Source: CAXXOK01 sp963674895 (GTDB taxonomy: Bacteria > Bacillota > Clostridia > Christensenellales > Aristaeellaceae). Taken from it: a stretch of 64,000 nt of DNA. Below the pieces are notes generated by a model. That model was not told where the DNA came from, did not search any database, and saw nothing but the letters and a program-made list of their open reading frames with translations. The translations under genes were made by a program, and so were the position numbers. Positions 1-8,650 of this stretch are shown piece after piece. The stretch covers positions 372,001 to 436,000 of the forward strand of contig CAXXCY010000001.1 in assembly GCA_963674895.2 (NCBI GenBank), written 5' to 3'. Each line of letters opens with the position of its first letter. Position 1 is the first letter of the stretch.

Positions 1-1
1 C

Positions 2-505
2 GGCGTAACCGAAGGCGATATCAAAACGGCTATGGCGATGAAGATTCTCAACCTTCTGGGCGGCGGCGGCATGTTTTTGGAGTTCTTTTCGCTTGATTAC
101 GTTGAGAATTTTATCATGGTCGGGCACGACGGGCCGAGCAATATCAATGTTGCCGCCGAAAAGCCAACGCTCCAGTTTCTGGATGTGCACCACGGCAAAA
201 CCGGGGACGGCCTTGGTATCGATTTCAATATTCAGAAGGGGCCCTGCACACTGCTCAACCTGAGCCAGTTTGGAACGGACAGGAGTTTCAAAATGATCTA
301 TACGGTCTGCGAAACCATAGAGGGCGACATTCTGAATATCGGCAATCCGAACTGCCGTATCCGCGTCAAGAAACCCATCGGCGAGTTTTTTAACGATTGG
401 TGCCAGCAGGCTCCATCCCACCATATTGCGCTGGGATTGGGGGATGTGTCCTTCGAGCTGAAAACCTTCGCTGAATCGATGGGCTTTGATTGCGTTCAAA
501 TTTAG
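2..505 (+). CDS. L-fucose/L-arabinose isomerase-like protein, C-terminal part
   Basis: Only the last 167 residues are inside the window; the frame is open to base 2, so the start lies upstream. The visible part (GGGGMFLEFFSLDY, GHDGPSNINVAAEKPTLQFLDVHHGK, then a beta-rich tail) matches the C-terminal domain of the sugar isomerase family that includes L-fucose and L-arabinose isomerases, which interconvert aldoses and ketoses with a divalent metal. The conserved His and acidic positions of this domain are present but the N-terminal half cannot be judged. It ends 27 bases before a rhamnose-type ABC importer, so it probably processes the sugar that importer brings in. Another isomerase of the same superfamily lies at 32147-33535. 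The exact substrate is unknown. Confidence 0.75.
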   Translation, partial: GVTEGDIKTAMAMKILNLLGGGGMFLEFFSLDYVENFIMVGHDGPSNINVAAEKPTLQFLDVHHGKTGDGLGIDFNIQKGPCTLLNLSQFGTDRSFKMIYTVCETIEGDILNIGNPNCRIRVKKPIGEFFNDWCQQAPSHHIALGLGDVSFELKTFAESMGFDCVQI

Positions 506-532
506 CGCAGCGGATGGACAGGGGGTGACGGG

Positions 533-2041
533 ATGCAAATTATATTGGAAATGAAGGGCATTACGAAGGTTTTTCCGGGCGTGAAGGCACTGGACGACGT
601 CGCTTTCGACATGCGCCCAGGGGAAGTGCACGCGCTCATGGGGGAAAACGGCGCGGGAAAATCCACGCTCGTGAAGATTCTTACGGGGGTCTTCCAGCCT
701 ACGGCGGGACAAATCACTTGGCATGGCAACGAAACCCGGATCCCTGATCCCGTCTATGCTCGCAAGCTCGGCATCGCGGCCGTGCACCAACACGTGACAG
801 GGTATCCGGATTTAAGCCTGACGGAAAACATTTTCATGGGGCACGAATTGCTCAAGCGGTATTCCCGCCGGTTTGACTGGCAGGCCATGCACAGGCAGGC
901 TGCGCGCTACCTCAAGGATATTTACCTGGAGCTCAACCCCCGCACGACAATGAAGACGCTCTCCGTCGCGCAGCAGCAACTTGTTGAAATCGCGAAGGCA
1001 ATCTCCCTAAATGCGGAGCTTCTGATCATGGATGAGCCGACCGCTTCGCTGTCGAAAACCGAATGTGAGGAACTTTATGAGATTATCCGCAAACTGGCTA
1101 GGGGCGGAACCTCCATCATGCTGATCTCGCATCGCACGGAGGACGTATTTTCCCTCGCGGACCGCGTCAGCGTCCTGCGCGACGCACGGTACATCGGCAC
1201 CTGGGATATCCGGGACATTACGCTCACGCAGCTGTCCACGGCGATGGTCGGACGCGAGCTGGATCAAATATATCCTACGCACGGAGAACCGGACTCCGAG
1301 GAAATCCTTCGGGTTGAAGGGCTGACCCACACGGGCGTCTTTTCGGATGTTTCGCTGAATGTGCGCAAGGGAGAAATCGTATCGCTGACCGGCTTAGTGG
1401 GCGCGGGAAGATCCGAGGTTTGCCAATCCATTTACGGTATCGCCGGTTATGACAGTGGCAGCGTATATCTGTGCGGTCGCAGGATCTTTGCCAGAAATTC
1501 GGCCGAAGCAATCAAAAAGGGAATCGCCTATTTGCCGGAAGACCGCCAGACGCAGGGATTGATTCTTACCTGGGGCGTTGACACCAACATATCGCTTGCC
1601 AACCTGGATTCTTTTGCGCCCCGATTTCGGATGCTTAATTCAAAAATGGAGAGAAGCAAGGCTTTGAAGCTAATCAGCGAGCTGAACATCAAAACTTCCG
1701 GACCCGACGCGCTTGTGCAGTCGCTTTCCGGCGGCAACCAGCAGAAAGTCTGCATCGCCAAGCTGATGTGCCAGGACGTGCGGCTCCTGATTCTTGACGA
1801 GCCAACGAAAGGGGTTGACGTTGGCGCAAAAACGCAGATCTATCAAATCATGCGCGGACTGGCGGAAAAGGGTTACGGCATATTGTTGATTTCCTCGGAA
1901 ATGAATGAAGTTCTCGGTATGAGCGATCGGATTGTCGTAATGCGTCGGGGGCGCGTCAGCGCCTGTATGACGCGCGAGGAAGCCACCTCTGAAAAAATCC
2001 TGGCCGCCGCCATGTTTGAAGAGGAGGGTGCGAATTCATGA
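533..2041 (+). CDS. Sugar ABC importer ATP-binding protein (RbsA/RhaT type, two ABC domains)
   Basis: A 502-residue protein with two ABC cassettes in one chain, the usual length and layout for the ribose/galactose/rhamnose class. The first cassette has Walker A GENGAGKST (37-45), a degenerate signature LSVAQQQ (about 143) and Walker B LLIMDEPT (about 163-170). The second has the degenerate P-loop GLVGAGRSE, a good signature LSGGNQQKV and Walker B LLILDEPTKGVD. This asymmetry is normal for the family. GGGGGTGACGGG precedes the ATG. It overlaps the next permease by four bases (ATGA), so the two are translationally coupled. It energises uptake by the two following permeases at the cytoplasmic face of the membrane. 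The receptor of the set looks rhamnose-type, which is the basis for the substrate guess. Confidence 0.9.
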   Translation: MQIILEMKGITKVFPGVKALDDVAFDMRPGEVHALMGENGAGKSTLVKILTGVFQPTAGQITWHGNETRIPDPVYARKLGIAAVHQHVTGYPDLSLTENIFMGHELLKRYSRRFDWQAMHRQAARYLKDIYLELNPRTTMKTLSVAQQQLVEIAKAISLNAELLIMDEPTASLSKTECEELYEIIRKLARGGTSIMLISHRTEDVFSLADRVSVLRDARYIGTWDIRDITLTQLSTAMVGRELDQIYPTHGEPDSEEILRVEGLTHTGVFSDVSLNVRKGEIVSLTGLVGAGRSEVCQSIYGIAGYDSGSVYLCGRRIFARNSAEAIKKGIAYLPEDRQTQGLILTWGVDTNISLANLDSFAPRFRMLNSKMERSKALKLISELNIKTSGPDALVQSLSGGNQQKVCIAKLMCQDVRLLILDEPTKGVDVGAKTQIYQIMRGLAEKGYGILLISSEMNEVLGMSDRIVVMRRGRVSACMTREEATSEKILAAAMFEEEGANS

Positions 2042-3042
2042 ATACCAGCAACCTGCGTTCATGGCTCAAGAATTATCTGAACATGCGGGAGCTGAGCATG
2101 ATTGTGATCACCCTGTTCATCTGTACGGTGATCACCGTTATCAACCCTGCTTTCCTCAGCGGGGATAATATCTACGACCTCCTGAGAAACACCTCTATTT
2201 TGCTCATCCTAGGAACCGGAATGATGCGGGTGCTGATAGTCGGCGGGATCGATCTGTCCGTAAGTGCGGTCCTGGCTTTTTCCGGCATGATCGCATCCAT
2301 GGCGCTGGCGGCGGACAACAGCCTTCATCCTATCGTCATCATCCTGATAGGCACTGCGCTGGGTACGATTTGCGGCGCGGTAAACGGCATACTCGTATCC
2401 AGAGCCCACATTTCGCCCATCATCGCGACGCTGAGCATGGCCTACATTTTGCGCGGCGCCACCTTCCTGATCAGCGGCGGACAATGGGTCAGCGCAAACC
2501 AAATGAGCGATTCGTTCAAGAACATCGCCGTCGGAAAATTACTCGGCGTCAATCATTTAATCCTGATCGCCGCCGTCGTGCTGCTGCTGTCCTATTATTT
2601 CAGCACGCATATGACGCTTGGACGGCGCATGTATGCCATCGGAAGCAGCCCGAAATCAGCGGTTGTCACTGGCATAAACATTGCCCGCGTAACCGTCGTC
2701 GCCTACATGCTAATGGGGACCATGGCCGGGCTTTGCGGAGTTTTATGGGCCAGCAAATTTGCGTCGGCCCAGTCTGACTCGGCGCGCAACTATGAGCTGA
2801 CGGTCATTGCCAGCTGTGTGTTGGGCGGGGTCAGCATCACAGGCGGATCAGGGAAGGTGCTCGGTGTATTTCTCGGCGGCCTGATTATGGGTATTCTCAG
2901 CAACGGATTGCCGATCATCAACGTATCCTCCTTCTGGCAAAACGCAATTCAGGGGGTCGTAATCCTGATTGCCGTGATTGCCAACACGCTCATCAGGCGC
3001 AGTTCCGAGAGGCGAACGCTGGAAAGGCGGGTGAAATCATGA
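2038..3042 (+). CDS. Sugar ABC importer permease (RbsC/RhaP type)
   Basis: 334 residues with about eight to ten hydrophobic segments and the BPD_transp_2 pattern of branched-chain/ribose-class permeases (GTGMMRVLIVGGIDLSVSAVLAFSG near 60-85; the loop NYELTVIASCVLGGVSITGGSGKVLG near 245-270, which docks with the ATPase). It overlaps its upstream ATPase and its downstream partner by four bases each. Two non-identical permeases in tandem fit a heterodimeric channel as in rhamnose and autoinducer-2 importers. Substrate specificity cannot be read from the permease. Confidence 0.9.
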   Translation: MNTSNLRSWLKNYLNMRELSMIVITLFICTVITVINPAFLSGDNIYDLLRNTSILLILGTGMMRVLIVGGIDLSVSAVLAFSGMIASMALAADNSLHPIVIILIGTALGTICGAVNGILVSRAHISPIIATLSMAYILRGATFLISGGQWVSANQMSDSFKNIAVGKLLGVNHLILIAAVVLLLSYYFSTHMTLGRRMYAIGSSPKSAVVTGINIARVTVVAYMLMGTMAGLCGVLWASKFASAQSDSARNYELTVIASCVLGGVSITGGSGKVLGVFLGGLIMGILSNGLPIINVSSFWQNAIQGVVILIAVIANTLIRRSSERRTLERRVKS

Positions 3043-4040
3043 AACGCTGCTTAAAAGATATAAGTAAAAGATGGGAGTTCTGGCTCTTTGTTCTGCTGGT
3101 CGGCGTCAATATCATCAATATGTCCATCAGCGATATCTACCTGAATATCCCCAATCTCTCAAGCGCCTTTCAGATTTTCCTGGACAAGGGTTTTCTCGTG
3201 CTTGCGATGAGCTTTATCCTCATGGCGGGACAAATCGATATTTCGGTCGGTTCGATCATCGCGCTTTCGGCGGTCGTTATGGGTGTCAGCTACAACGCAG
3301 GAAGCGGCGTTCCCATGCCGCTTGCGATGCTCCTGTGCCTGGGCACGGCGACGGTATGCGGGCTGATCAACGGCTTTCTCATCACGCGGTTTCACGAATT
3401 GCCCTCCATGATCGTTACGCTGTCCACCATGATTATTTTCCGCGGAATCGCGTCCATTATTCTGGAGGACAAAGGAGCGGGCAAATTCCCCGGCTGGTTT
3501 TCCTTTCTTTCGTGGGGAAACGTCGGTCCGGTTCCCTTTGTGCTGATCGTATTTCTGATCGCAGCGGTTCTTCTGGCGCTTCTGATGCGAAAGTCCGTCT
3601 TCGGGCGCAAGGTTCGCGCCATCGGGGCCGGCAGACTTGCCGCGCGGTTCTCAGGCGTTAACGACAATAACGTACTGCTCGCCTGCTATGGCCTGATGGG
3701 CTTTCTTTCGGGCGTCGGCGCTTTGTTTTTGGCGTCCAAAACGGGCAGCACGCGCCCGAACATGGCGACCGGCTATGAAATGGACGTGATCGCCATGGCT
3801 GTATTGGGCGGGTTCAGCACAGTAGGCGGGAAAGGGAATCTGCTGGGGTCGGTATTCGCCGTATTTCTCATCGGGCTGATGAACTTCGGCCTGGGTTTGG
3901 TGAATATCCCTACGCAGGTGATGACCATTATCCTCGGCATTCTGCTTCTGGTATCCGATGGGATTGCCAACAGCATACATTATGCCTCGGACACCAGAAG
4001 TGCGCGAAAACTTATGGGAAAGGAGGTAAAGTCCGCATAA
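3039..4040 (+). CDS. Sugar ABC importer permease, second subunit (RbsC/RhaQ type)
   Basis: 333 residues, paralogous to the preceding permease: the same GLDLSVGS-like segment appears as GQIDISVGSIIALSAVVMG (about 63-82) and the coupling loop as GYEMDVIAMAVLGGFSTVGGKGNLLGS (about 243-270). Its ATG overlaps the upstream stop. It would form the other half of the membrane channel. About 50 bases separate it from the binding-protein gene, which has its own strong AGGAGGA ribosome binding site. Confidence 0.9.
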   Translation: MKRCLKDISKRWEFWLFVLLVGVNIINMSISDIYLNIPNLSSAFQIFLDKGFLVLAMSFILMAGQIDISVGSIIALSAVVMGVSYNAGSGVPMPLAMLLCLGTATVCGLINGFLITRFHELPSMIVTLSTMIIFRGIASIILEDKGAGKFPGWFSFLSWGNVGPVPFVLIVFLIAAVLLALLMRKSVFGRKVRAIGAGRLAARFSGVNDNNVLLACYGLMGFLSGVGALFLASKTGSTRPNMATGYEMDVIAMAVLGGFSTVGGKGNLLGSVFAVFLIGLMNFGLGLVNIPTQVMTIILGILLLVSDGIANSIHYASDTRSARKLMGKEVKSA

Positions 4041-4093
4041 GATCGGTTGCAATGTTCCCAAACAGTATACCTAAAAAACAAGGAGGAAGAACA

Positions 4094-5101
4094 ATGAAAA
4101 AGATTCTTGGAATGCTAGCTGTTTTGACCATGGTAACACTCGTTTTCACAAGTGCCTTTGCCGAGGGCGGGACCATCGCCCTAATCACGCGCAACGTTGG
4201 CAACCCGTATGCCAATAAGATCGTGGAAGGCTTTCAGGAGGCGTGCAGCGAGGCAGGCTATACGGCGATCATCAAACAGCCGGCCGAGCCTACCGCAGAA
4301 CTTGCGATACAGGCAGTCAATGAGCTGATCGCGCAGAAGGTCGATGCGATTTCGATCCCCGCAACGGACGCCGCCGCATTGACTCCGGCGTTGGCGAAGG
4401 CCAAGGCGAACGGCATCAAAATTATTTCCTGGGATTCTCCGGTTGACCCGTCGGTTCGCGTAACGAATACGACGCAGGCGGACCCCGAACTGATCGGCCG
4501 TGTCGAAGTACAGGCGATTGCTGAAATGCTCGGCGAAGAAGGCGGTCAAATCGCCATCGTCAGCGCTACGGCAGAATCTGAAGGGCAGAATCTCTGGATC
4601 GGATGGATGAAAGAGGAATTGAAGGATCCCAAGTATGCCAATATCGAATTAGTGAAAGTGGTATACGGCGACGACCTTCGCGACAAGAGCGTGTCGGAAA
4701 CGGAAGGTTTGCTCAAGGCCTATCCCAATCTCAAGGGCATCATCGCGCCGACGACCGTCGGTATTGCTGCCGCGGCCAAGGTCATTACCGACAAGAGCCT
4801 GCAGGGTAAGTTGCATTTGACCGGCCTTGGATTGCCCTCCGAAATGGCGGAATACATTCACAACGGTGCCTGTGAATGGATGTATCTGTGGAACCCAATC
4901 GATATGGGCTACTTCACGGCGTATACAGCGATGGCGGCCGTCGAGGGAACGATTACCGGCGCCGTAGGCGAAACGTATGAAGCCGGCCGGCTAGGCGAGA
5001 TGACGATTATTGAAAGTGACGACGGCGGGACACAGGTTATGATGGGCGCGCCGTTCAAATTCGACAGCACCAACATTGACGACTGGAAAGACGTATATTG
5101 A
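4094..5101 (+). CDS. Sugar ABC importer substrate-binding protein, rhamnose type (RhaS-like)
   Basis: 335 residues from the ATG that follows AAGGAGGAAGAACA; an upstream in-frame ATG at 4052 lacks a site and would bury the signal peptide. The N-terminus MKKILGMLAVLTMVTLVFTSAFA is a classical secretion signal without a lipobox Cys, so attachment to the membrane is not obvious. The body is a periplasmic-binding-protein type 1 fold (IALITRNVGNPYANKIVEGFQEA; DAISIPATDAAALTPALAKAKANGIKIISWDSP; YPNLKGIIAPTTVGIAAAAKV). The phrases GQNLWIGWMKEEL, VKVVYGDD and NLKGIIAPTTVGIAAAAK resemble rhamnose-binding RhaS and the AI-2 receptor LsrB. It is the extracytoplasmic receptor for the preceding importer. 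Being last rather than first of the transport genes is the usual order in lsr and some rha operons. Confidence 0.85.
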   Translation: MKKILGMLAVLTMVTLVFTSAFAEGGTIALITRNVGNPYANKIVEGFQEACSEAGYTAIIKQPAEPTAELAIQAVNELIAQKVDAISIPATDAAALTPALAKAKANGIKIISWDSPVDPSVRVTNTTQADPELIGRVEVQAIAEMLGEEGGQIAIVSATAESEGQNLWIGWMKEELKDPKYANIELVKVVYGDDLRDKSVSETEGLLKAYPNLKGIIAPTTVGIAAAAKVITDKSLQGKLHLTGLGLPSEMAEYIHNGACEWMYLWNPIDMGYFTAYTAMAAVEGTITGAVGETYEAGRLGEMTIIESDDGGTQVMMGAPFKFDSTNIDDWKDVY

Positions 5102-5132
5102 TTTCGGCAACCGAAACAGGAGGAACCGTCAG

Positions 5133-5969
5133 ATGACAAATTATGTTGCAGCATACGATACGGAGAGTCTCCGCTGTATCAACGGCGTACGAAGCATTGT
5201 CAAACAACATCAGAAGTACAACGCACCCGCCACATTCTTTCTGGTCGGCGAACTGCTGGCCCAGCCAGAAATGGCTGAAGAGCTTGTACAGCTGCTGGAC
5301 GACCCTCTTTTTGAAGTCGGTTCGCATACCTATTCGCACGAGCTGGTCAAACCCCATAAAAGCCTCGGGTCCAACGTTCCCAACGATGAGAAGCTGCGTG
5401 AACAAATCGAGAAAAGCATTCAGATCATTGGGGATACGTTTCACAAGCCGATCCTCGGCTTTCGCTCTCCCTGCGGTTTTTACAACGGTATCCGTGGAGA
5501 AACCAAGTTGCTGAGAATGCTGTGGGATAACGGAATCCGCTATGTAAGCACAAAGCTGATGGGGCGGGGAGACACGGTTCCATCGGAGTTGAGTGAACCG
5601 TATTGGTATGACGGGGAGGACATTCTGCGTCCGATCGCCGAGCTTCCGGCGCACGACTGGCATGACAATGTTTTGAAAGGTTACAACTTCTGCCCCACGG
5701 CATGGCCGCCCTCACTTCCTTGGGGATATCCCGAAAAGCCGCCGCAAACCCCGCAGCAGGAAGCGGCCATCTATCGCAAGGGGATGGACTATGCCGTCGG
5801 GCATGGCGCCGCCTATTATTCACCGGTCATGCACCCGTGGTCGATCTATCGCTTTAATCACGAAGCGGAGACCGTAGGCCTGCTGCTCCAGCACGCAAAA
5901 GAAAGCGGAATGCAACTCCTGAATTTCGGCATGCAATTCAGACAATTTATGCAAGCCCACCCCATCTGA
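5133..5969 (+). CDS. Polysaccharide deacetylase family protein (NodB fold)
   Basis: 278 residues from the ATG after CAGGAGGAACCGTCAG; a start at 5076 would overlap the receptor gene and has no site. NodB-type motifs are visible: an Asp in AAYDTES (motif 1), a metal-binding HTYSH at about residue 68 (motif 2), FRSPCGFY (motif 3), and LPAHDWHDN and MHPWS near the C-terminus. There is no signal peptide, so it should act in the cytoplasm. Family members remove N- or O-acetyl groups, or hydrolyse amide-like bonds, from sugars. Placement as the last gene of a sugar-import operon suggests a role on the imported sugar, perhaps deacetylation before isomerisation, which is inference. A terminator follows at 6063. 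Confidence 0.8.
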   Translation: MTNYVAAYDTESLRCINGVRSIVKQHQKYNAPATFFLVGELLAQPEMAEELVQLLDDPLFEVGSHTYSHELVKPHKSLGSNVPNDEKLREQIEKSIQIIGDTFHKPILGFRSPCGFYNGIRGETKLLRMLWDNGIRYVSTKLMGRGDTVPSELSEPYWYDGEDILRPIAELPAHDWHDNVLKGYNFCPTAWPPSLPWGYPEKPPQTPQQEAAIYRKGMDYAVGHGAAYYSPVMHPWSIYRFNHEAETVGLLLQHAKESGMQLLNFGMQFRQFMQAHPI

Positions 5970-6062
5970 CTACATGACATGCAAGAACTACGGCGAAGTA
6001 AAAGGACAACAATACTTGACTTTAACCGATTAATACAACGTTGCATCAATACCATAAAGCAC

Positions 6063-6095
6063 GCGGCGACCGTTTCTAACGGCCGCCGTTCTTTT
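6063..6095 (+). terminator. Rho-independent terminator of the isomerase-importer-deacetylase operon
   Basis: GCGGCGACCGTT, a short TCT loop and AACGGCCGCCG form a GC-rich stem with one mismatch, followed by TTCTTTT. It lies about 95 bases after the deacetylase stop codon, on the same strand. Confidence 0.65.
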
Positions 6096-6455
6096 AATAC
6101 AAAATCTTCTCTGAAACGCTGCGGTCTGATCATATTGTAGAATAAGATGCACCCACAATTTGGTCTAGGCTCAAGGTAAAAATCGAAAATTTTAACAGCG
6201 ATTTTTACAATCCAAGATGCCACTCTTGTGACTAAAGCATGATGGCTGAGAGCCTCGGCGAACCTTGATGCTTGTCGATGTGTTTACTATATCTTTAGCC
6301 TCAAAGTAGTTCCCAAACTATTTAGAAAACTTTTTTGATCATTATCTCAAGGTTTATCACTGATTACCGTGGTATAAATCTCCTAATTCTGCTGTAAATT
6401 CGATATACACGCAGCCGGAAAATGCGAATCCTACTATATTTCGGTATAGATTCAA
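6096..6455. other. Gene-free spacer between convergent operons
   Basis: No credible gene. It holds a 10-base perfect inverted repeat GTAAAAATCG...CGATTTTTAC (6176-6185 and 6199-6208), the string GATGCACCCACAATTT near 6146 that resembles the insertion-sequence end repeats at 33.7 and 39.3 kb, and one copy of a 13-base repeat (6438-6450) found again at 13940-13952. The AT content is higher than in the neighbouring genes. Confidence 0.5.
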
Positions 6456-7829
6456 TCAATGAACATTGAACAGTGCCAGCCAGCCTCCGATGATAACGGC
6501 GGCGCACAACGTCATCAGTATCCCGTTGCGGGCCACGTCCTTTGGCGAAAACGCGCCGGAGGAATACGGAATTACATTCACGGGACTGCTGGAAATAACG
6601 ATAAGCGATAACGCGGATGAGAAAATGCAGGGAGCGACCAGCCCCCACGCGGACAATCCGGTCGCCGCGGCCAGCGAGATCATAATCGGCACCAGCACCA
6701 CGCCCGATACCGTGTTGCTGGAAAACATGATTTTTAAAACGGACACCGATAGCACGATGTAGGCGCCCCGAAGGAACAGGTTGCCGTGCAGCATGCCCGG
6801 TATAAAGAATACCTGCGCCAGCTGCCGCGCCACGCCCGACGTAAACAGGATATCGCCGATGAGAACGCCGGCGGAAATCAGAAAAATCGAATCCCAATCG
6901 ATATTGCGGATCGCCGTCTTCCAATCGACGATCTCCACTCCGGGCAGAAACAGCGACAATGCGGCCAGAATAGCCACGTGATGGCTGCTTAATCCAATCT
7001 GGCCCCCGAATATCCAAAGCAGGACCGCGGCCGCAAAAACCACGGCAACCCGTTTCTCAAGCGCGCCGAATTCGATCGGTTCCGAATGCGCATCCAACTC
7101 GTCGTGATCCTTCAGCGGCCGTTTGAGGATAATCCATCCGACCAGGATCAGCGAAACGCAGATCGGAACACCGACGAGCATCCATTGTCCGAACGAAACC
7201 GTGATCCCGCAATACGTTTTCAGATAGCTGAGCGCAACCAGGTTAGCTCCGGTCGCGATAGGGGTCGCCACGCCGCCGAAGGCGCAGCCCCAGGCGACGC
7301 CCAGCATCATCGCCTTGCCAAGCGTACCGTGGTCGCTTCGCGCGGCTGTTTTATCCCAGATGGAAAGCACGATGGGAAAAATAATAGCCGCCGCGGCAAC
7401 TTCTGTGATCCACATGGCCAATAGCGCTCCCGCAATCATCACACCCAGCAAAATCGCTTTCGGCTTGCGGCCGAAAAGGGTGAAGATGCCTCTGGAGATC
7501 AGCTTTCCCAAATTCGTTGTCCGAAACGCATAGCTTAGCAGCAGTACGCCCAGAAAAAACCCGAAGATGGAATTGCCGAAACTGCTGCGGATGGTTTCTT
7601 CGATAGTCATGAGGCCCGAAAACGGCACCATGGCGATCACGGCAAACGCCGTAACGGCAATCGGCGCCGTTTCCAAAATCCAGTTGACAATGGCAAACAC
7701 CAGCAAAGCGGACGCCATGATTACGTCCCGGTTTCCGTTGGAATCAGCGTTCGGCAAAGCGATGCACAATCCTGCGAGCACGGCCAGCGAACCATAAAAC
7801 AGGAGTAATTTCAGTCGGCGCTGTTTCAT
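6456..7829 (-). CDS. DASS-family (SLC13) anion symporter
   Basis: 457 residues starting with MKQRRLKLLLFYGSLAVL, an ATG that overlaps the upstream stop as ATGA; the longer frame to 7982 has unlike, charged content and is a shadow. It has about eleven to twelve membrane segments. Two family hallmarks are visible: ITEVAAAAIIFPIVLSI (about 128-145) and SNTVSGVVLVPIMISLA (about 350), plus a repeated pattern around ATPIATGANLVALSYL. Members carry di- and tricarboxylates, sulfate or other anions with sodium. It ends a five-gene operon that also encodes a TRAP importer, so this cell has two routes for organic anions in one transcript. The substrate is unknown. Confidence 0.85.
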   Translation of the reverse strand: MKQRRLKLLLFYGSLAVLAGLCIALPNADSNGNRDVIMASALLVFAIVNWILETAPIAVTAFAVIAMVPFSGLMTIEETIRSSFGNSIFGFFLGVLLLSYAFRTTNLGKLISRGIFTLFGRKPKAILLGVMIAGALLAMWITEVAAAAIIFPIVLSIWDKTAARSDHGTLGKAMMLGVAWGCAFGGVATPIATGANLVALSYLKTYCGITVSFGQWMLVGVPICVSLILVGWIILKRPLKDHDELDAHSEPIEFGALEKRVAVVFAAAVLLWIFGGQIGLSSHHVAILAALSLFLPGVEIVDWKTAIRNIDWDSIFLISAGVLIGDILFTSGVARQLAQVFFIPGMLHGNLFLRGAYIVLSVSVLKIMFSSNTVSGVVLVPIMISLAAATGLSAWGLVAPCIFSSALSLIVISSSPVNVIPYSSGAFSPKDVARNGILMTLCAAVIIGGWLALFNVH

Positions 7830-8650
7830 TTTTTCACGCTCTTGAGTGCCTTGATCGTCGAGACGACGGCAGTTTCCACAGGGATGCGTTCCACGCTTGA
7901 CGCGGCGACAAATCCAACCGCGCAGGTTTCTTTCAGTACGCGCGCCACGTCTTCCGGCGTAACGATGGGACCGCCGTGGCAAAGGGGAATCATGTCCGGG
8001 TTGACGGTTTTTGCGGCATCCAGAATGGTGCGCGTCACCGCAATCGCCTCATCCAGGGTAGCTGTGTTCTTCGCGCCCACGGTCCCGCCCGCCGTTAGGC
8101 CGGCATGCGACACGATGATGTCGATGCCCGCTTTGGCAAGCATTCCGGCTTCTTTCGGATTATAGCAATAGGCAAGGGTCACAAAACCGAGTTCCGAAGC
8201 AAGCTTCAGGCTTTCCAGTTCCTTTTCAAAACCCAGGCCGACTTGTTCCAGTTCCTGCCGTATGGGTCCCGATAATTTTGCAACCGTCGGAAAGTTGATC
8301 ACACAGCGGTACCCAAGCTGCCACAGGCTTTCCAAGAACCGCCGCATGTCCCGCGTCGGGTCCACGCCGTAGATGCCGGCAACGACGGGCGTATGCTTGA
8401 CCGCCGTCAGGATTTGATCGCGGCCCATTTCAAACACAATCTGATTGGCGTCGCCGATGGGCAGGTTGCCCGCGATGGACGCGATGCCGTTCATCCGGTA
8501 GCGGCCGGAGTTATACACGACGATCAGATCGGCCCCGCTTTTTTCTTCCAATCGCGCAATCAGGCCCGCTCCCGCGGACGTAACGACGACGGGCTCGTTT
8601 CGCGCAATCTTCTCCCGCAAGTTCGCGATGATTTGTTGTTTCTCGCTCAT
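7826..8650 (-). CDS. Phosphoenolpyruvate hydrolase-family (TIM-barrel) protein
   Basis: 274 residues with the pattern of the PEP_hydrolase family (MSEKQQIIANLREKIARNEPVVVTSAGAGLIARLEEKSGADLIVVYNSGRYR; GLGFEKELESLKLASELGFVTLAYCYNPKEAGMLAKAGIDIIVSHAGLTAGGTVG). The fold is related to phosphoenolpyruvate/oxaloacetate barrels, but the true reaction of the bacterial members is not established. Four-base overlaps join it to the UPF0261 gene upstream and the symporter downstream. In plants and fungi a UPF0261 domain is fused to this barrel domain, so the neighbouring pair very likely forms one functional unit. Confidence 0.8.
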   Translation of the reverse strand: MSEKQQIIANLREKIARNEPVVVTSAGAGLIARLEEKSGADLIVVYNSGRYRMNGIASIAGNLPIGDANQIVFEMGRDQILTAVKHTPVVAGIYGVDPTRDMRRFLESLWQLGYRCVINFPTVAKLSGPIRQELEQVGLGFEKELESLKLASELGFVTLAYCYNPKEAGMLAKAGIDIIVSHAGLTAGGTVGAKNTATLDEAIAVTRTILDAAKTVNPDMIPLCHGGPIVTPEDVARVLKETCAVGFVAASSVERIPVETAVVSTIKALKSVKK

